Shown one piece after another: positions 59,863-64,000 of a DNA stretch of 64,000 bases. The notes under the pieces are model-generated. The model had not been told where the DNA came from. It worked only from the letters and a program-made list of their open reading frames with translations, and ran no database searches. Source of the stretch: Sanguinoderma infundibulare. Its lineage: Eukaryota > Basidiomycota > Agaricomycetes > Polyporales > Polyporaceae. The translations under genes were made by a program, and so were the position numbers. Numbering within the stretch: position 1 is the stretch's first letter; each line of letters starts with the position of its first letter. Where the stretch lies: the NCBI GenBank assembly GCA_032821775.1, contig JAVLRN010000010.1, forward strand, positions 1,116,001 through 1,180,000, in the 5' to 3' direction.

Positions 59863-61595
59863 GGTGCATGCACGGTTCCAAGGGACGTTAGGGCTCCCGT
59901 CGGCGAAGGTTGATCCCTATCACAGTACCTGGGTTCAGGAGGACGGAGATGGAACCATTAATGACAGGATTCCTGGAACAGTCTGGATCCAGAGCCTGTG
60001 GCAAGCTCGGGGTCAGCCACACTAAGTGAACTCGCGTCGCACGGCTAGAGGTCGACGGAACGATCTTCGAAGTTCAGCCCTAGAAGGTAACGTCTTCTAC
60101 GTTTTCCGTCCGCACTCCGGCTTCGGGAAGTTGACGTGCATTAATTGGCATAGGGGGAAGTCCAAGGAAGTCGACTCTTGGAAGGAAAGTCAGTGAACGT
60201 CGTCCCACGATACGTCACAGGTGGACAGAACTCACTGTGCCCAACCAACTTTAACTCAGCCGCCGCCGCCGCCGCCGCTTGAGGAACGAGAGCGCGGCTG
60301 CATCTATGGTGAGCATTGGGACGCCAGCGACCTCCGGAGATCCTGGCGTCCTGACTATGTATACCGTGCGACGTTGACGCTACTAACGTGAACGTAGCCA
60401 ACAATCTAAAAGGGACGTCAAGTTAGCGGACAGGAGGTGGGAATATGAGGGTGTACCCAGGCGTACCTTCACGTTCGCACCTTCCCAACGTACAACCTTC
60501 CATTATGTAGGCATGATGAGTCTCGTCGAGCTGGAATGATCCCACAGATCAGTTTCTTCAACATCATGCCAACTACACAAGCCCACATCTTCTTGGGCAT
60601 CTATTCAGAAAGCTTCGTAGTCTGTCCGCGACAGCAGTTTTGCCCGAGATCGTAAGCCACAATAATCCATGTGTCACGCGGAACGTGCCAAGCTGGCGTC
60701 GAGACCTCGTTGAGGATGTTGCCTGAGAGTATGTCCATGACGACGGAGTTGGAACGTTAGCGCCTTGCAAGGGAATACGCCCTGTTGGTTGCGGTGGTGC
60801 TACGCGAGAGTCATAGTGGAACAATATTTGGTCTCACGCGGCCAGCTCGGGCTAATGCACACGACGTTGTGTGATGGGCACTGCTGGGCAACGGCGGAAC
60901 GAGCACCAGTCAGTTGCAACCACTTTGGAAGACGGAAGACAGGTCTCACTTTGTATGACCTGCCCACACGACGTCTATTCTTGCATCTCCAATCGTTCAC
61001 ACAGTAGTGGCAGAGTCGGCGAATAGATCATTGCAATACAAGTGACATGCATGAGTTATTGATACAATGCCCCACACCCGTCTCGACGCTGTGACCTAAT
61101 CGAGACACCAACACTCCCCGGACCTGAGGCGCATGGGGCGACGCGACAGCAAATGACCTCCCAACGTCCAGGAGTACGACATACATCGCATGGAGTGGCA
61201 TGACATCCATCTTTTGCAAGCCTAGTGGCCGTTTAGGCGATTACTCTGCAAGGTGAACAGAGTGAGGTCAGGAACGAGGCTGAAGACTGGAGAAGACGAG
61301 CAAGACGTACTGGAACGAGCCCGCATCTTTCGGCGTTTGCGGCGGAGTCTCCGAGACCTCTTTTTCTTCCACTTCTCTCTCATGCTACAATGATAGGCGT
61401 GAGCGGTGTGCGGAAACGGCGAGGAACACTGGGGACGTACGTTGTTCGTTATGGAGTGGACTGGGGATCCGAGACCGCGGGTGTGAGGGAATATGGGAGG
61501 CTGCAGCAGCTGTACAGTTCTGCTTATGTAACTTTTCCACGCTGTTTCAAGCCCTCAATTAGGGCGTCTAAGTATCCTGTTGACGGACTTATCGC
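59863..61595. other. Intergenic with DUF6593 remnants
   Basis: Apart from the fragments at 60160-60337, no gene was recognised. The last few hundred bases presumably serve as promoter for the gene at 61596. Confidence 0.4.
60160..60337 (-). pseudogene. DUF6593-like remnants
   Basis: On the minus strand a C-terminal-like end (PMLTIDAAALSFLK followed by an Arg run from a GCC repeat) stops at 60256-60258. Just downstream, a first-exon-like PPVTYRGTTFTDF appears. The order is the reverse of a normal gene, so these are pieces of one or two decayed copies. The matches are short. Confidence 0.4.
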
Positions 61596-62752
61596 ATGAT
61601 GGGAAAACGCCCCAGAGTCCCCGCTGCTCTCCATGCCGAACTCACCGAGTACTCCTCTCTTCTCCGTGCACTACGGACCAGCGACACCCTTGACTTGGCT
61701 GCTCATCTCACTCGGCCACCGCCACCTTTGATATTCCAGGCAAATTTTGCGGACGACATTTCTCTCACCAATGACGGCGCCGAAAAGGACGAGGAAGAAC
61801 CGGCGAACGGACCGCCTCTATCTGGACCTGCGACTCAGGATGCCCTTTCGCAAGCCTCTTCTCCGTCTCACTGTCGTGGCGATGCGTCAAAGCCCCAACA
61901 GTCAACCCAGAAGCGCAAGCCAAAGCAAAGGGATACTTGGACAAGATGGCCTCTCTTATCCGGCGATGTCCACGTACCAGAGTGGGGACTGTCCGACGAG
62001 GTGAAGCATATCGCTGAACGCGTCCTCACCGCCTCTCTAAGCGAGGGGCACGCCGCCGTTGGCGAGGACAGTATCGGAGAGAAAGGACCGATTGCTCCAG
62101 CGTCCTCCGACCCCCTCACCGAGGAAGAAGACCGAACGGTACCGGACTTGATGCTGCATGCACTGACTGCTGACTCTGCTGTCTTCTTGACCCGCGTCTT
62201 GGCCTTGAGCGCCGCCCATGTCCCAGCCGCTGGGAAGAGTATGCAAAACCGTATCACACCGATTAACTGGGAGAGCGTCGTTGACGTTGCTTGCGCTCAT
62301 GGGGTTGTCAGCCCACGGTATGTATCCCACAGCTATCCATGCTTCATGTTCTGATACGTGAATCATTCCCGCAGGTCCGCAGAGGTCGTCCGCGAGCGCA
62401 TGTCGCGCATATACCCTCCTTCTCGGCCGAATAGTAAGCCGTGCGCTGCTTGCTAGTCGAGCGGTAGCTGATATGCGCGCAGCATTCCACAGGACGCAAC
62501 ACTTGCGCGATATGAAGCAGCGGCTGTCCGAAGCGCTTTCGAAACATGAACACGGCCTCCTGGACGTGCCCAACCGTGTGCCGACCGCAGCAGATAAACC
62601 AAAGCCCGCTAAACGTGAGTTGTCTTTATCCTTCTGGAATATTCATGGCAAACGCGCGTTTAGGGAAACGAGCACCTTCCAAGAAGAATAATGTACCGGC
62701 CGAATCTGAAGCTGGTCCCTCGTGCAACCGACGCCGTTCAGACGATGGCTGA
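61596..62752 (+). CDS. Uncharacterised nuclear-type protein
   Basis: Exons 61596-62317, 62375-62433, 62483-62614 (or from 62468) and 62664-62752 give about 333 residues from ATG 61596, with a second ATG one codon later. It starts MGKRPRVPAALHAELTEYSS, has a helical LLRALRTSDTLDLAAHL, an acidic and Ser/Pro-rich linker, RDTWTRWPLLSGDVHVPEWG, a helical VPDLMLHALTADSAVFLTR, and ends in a basic KRAPSKKN...NRRRSDDG tail. The pattern suggests a DNA-associated or transcription-related protein, but I do not recognise the family and assign no function. No lesions were found. Confidence 0.65.
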
Positions 62753-63577
62753 CGCGCGTCGACTTCATGTGGGCGTGACTCGCTACCGAGTATCGTCGAG
62801 GAAGTCGCCATATTCTTGTCAGCATCTGTTGTCGCGCCGTCGCTGTACATATCGCACCTGCAACATTACACCTAACCGCGACTGTCTGGTGAGTCAGCTT
62901 TCCACTTCTCATTGCTACTCCTAGATGGTTTCGTCGTTATGATGTTTGAGGCATTTGGCTTTAGCAAGGGGACTTCCCTTGCATTGCAGAAACCTATCTC
63001 AGCTACCTTCGGGCGGTCTGCTTTGGTAGATACGTCCGCTTCGTCTGAACTTCGATGATGTGCCTCACCAGCCTGCGCGTCCAGTTGCTGATAAGTTCTC
63101 CGCAGGCCCCGGGAAACATCAGCAGTGCATGCTCTCCCGCGCTAGCGAAGGCGAACAGCCATGAGCATTTCAATGCGCGGACTCGGTACAACTGTCATGT
63201 GCTGTGAGTCCTTCGATTCCCGCGCTTCTATGGGACATCTCGCTGTCTACTTGGGAGTCTGTTGCTGGATGCAATAACGCCCGTTCCTGGCTCCTTATAT
63301 GTCGTGCCGAGCCCCGAGCTCGCACACCTTGTATTCTCCTGGAAAGCAATACATTGATTTCGCTTGCGTTTTCTGCGTCATACTCCGTGCTCTGCAAAAC
63401 TTCCCACAGCGCGAAACGTCTCGCTGCTGTAAGTCGCCCCAATCTCCTTGGAGGTGACAATGACGCTCGGATCTTGCCGATGCGGAGAGCATGGAAGAGC
63501 GAATGTTCTGCACTTGGGAGGCTGTACTCCCTTGGCCATATAACCATGCGAGTGGAGTCACCTACCCCTCTGAACCC
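62753..63577. other. Intergenic, upstream of the DUF6535 gene
   Basis: Open stretches occur on both strands (for example plus 63204-63577), but none has a family pattern. The promoter of the next gene should be here. Confidence 0.4.
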
Positions 63578-64000
63578 ATGTATCGCTCACGCAGGCGACA
63601 CGGCAATGCTGGTGAGCGCAACCATGGACCTCCTTCCATCTGGGACAGCTCGGAAGCTTGGGCGGCCTGCGCAAAGGCGTTGCGGGAGTATGATGAAGAC
63701 ATGATCCAGGATTGGAAAGAAGAGATAGACACCCTTCTCGTGTTTGTGAGCGTTCAAAGATCTCAACAACAGCGTTCGAATTTGACACTAATGCTGCGAC
63801 TTGTCTTAACAGGCCGGTCTGTTCTCCGCAGTACTGACCGCATTCAACATCGAGTCCTACAAATGGCTGCAACAGCAACCAGACGACACCCACACCTCCC
63901 TGCTCTCGCAGATAGCGTCGCAACTCAACAGTTTCACCGTCAACGCAAACTTTGTGAACGCGACCTCGCCTGCGGTCGCACAGACCGCGGTGCCGTTCAA
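63578..64000 (+). CDS. DUF6535 protein, 5' part only
   Basis: ATG 63578 opens MYRSRRRHGNAGERNHGPPS. Exon 1 ends at 63745 after EEIDTLLVF and exon 2 starts at 63813 with AGLFSAVLTAFNIESYKWLQ, continuing off the window. The sequence WAACAKALREYDEDMIQDWK through SYKWLQQQPDD is typical of DUF6535, a mushroom-specific family with transmembrane helices beginning at the LLVFAGLFSAVLTAF segment. Role unknown. The rest of the gene lies beyond 64000. Confidence 0.82.
   Translation, partial: MYRSRRRHGNAGERNHGPPSIWDSSEAWAACAKALREYDEDMIQDWKEEIDTLLVFVSVQRSQQQRSNLTLMLRLVLTGRSVLRSTDRIQHRVLQMAATATRRHPHLPALADSVATQQFHRQRKLCERDLACGRTDRGAVQ

Overview
The window reads as a filamentous basidiomycete chromosome, most likely an Agaricomycete and possibly a wood-decay polypore. 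Support comes from dense short introns (about 50-70 nt, GT-AG), a Plavaka-type CACTA transposase, a FunK1 kinase-like gene, several DUF6593 genes, DUF6699 and DUF6535 relatives, and a class I sesquiterpene synthase next to a P450. These assignments come from reading motifs, not from a database search.

Layout. 1-9.24 kb: a Ty3/gypsy retrotransposon on the minus strand, cut by the left window edge. It has gag-protease, a third proline-rich/acidic ORF, and RT-RNase H-integrase, with visible lesions. 9.68-16.9 kb: two uncharacterised genes and a 13-exon Plavaka/CACTA transposase that appears intact, all on the plus strand. 17-23.9 kb: a mosaic of broken gene copies on the plus strand (DUF6699, GAPDH, glycogen phosphorylase, dihydrolipoamide succinyltransferase), some keeping their introns. 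24.4-26.05 kb: an intact 8-exon gene of unknown function. 26.6-28.3 kb: an AT-rich transposon remnant, then a copied FunK1 3' flank. 29.1-31.4 kb: one intact and two dead DUF6593 copies. 32.7-45.6 kb: conserved single genes, namely a secreted, probably GPI-anchored acid phosphatase, FunK1, Rsc7/Swp82, and the cohesin subunit Scc3. The last two are divergent across a 225-bp shared promoter. 46.1-50.2 kb: three intact DUF6593 genes and one fragment. 50.5-58.2 kb: a P450 and a sesquiterpene synthase, with a poorly defined 4-kb stretch between them. 58.1-59.0 kb: an inverted duplication of the synthase 3' end. 59.1-60.4 kb: a further DUF6593 gene and remnants. 61.6-64 kb: an uncharacterised nuclear-type gene, then the 5' end of a DUF6535 gene running off the window.

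How it fits together. A conserved chromatin/cohesin core (38.5-45.6 kb) sits between accessory blocks with mobile elements, gene fragments, DUF6593 birth-and-death, and a possible small terpenoid locus. Several reading frames (retroelement third ORF, DUF6699, P450) break inside homopolymer runs, so some apparent pseudogenes could be assembly indels. Many of the nonsense changes fit C:G-to-T:A transitions.
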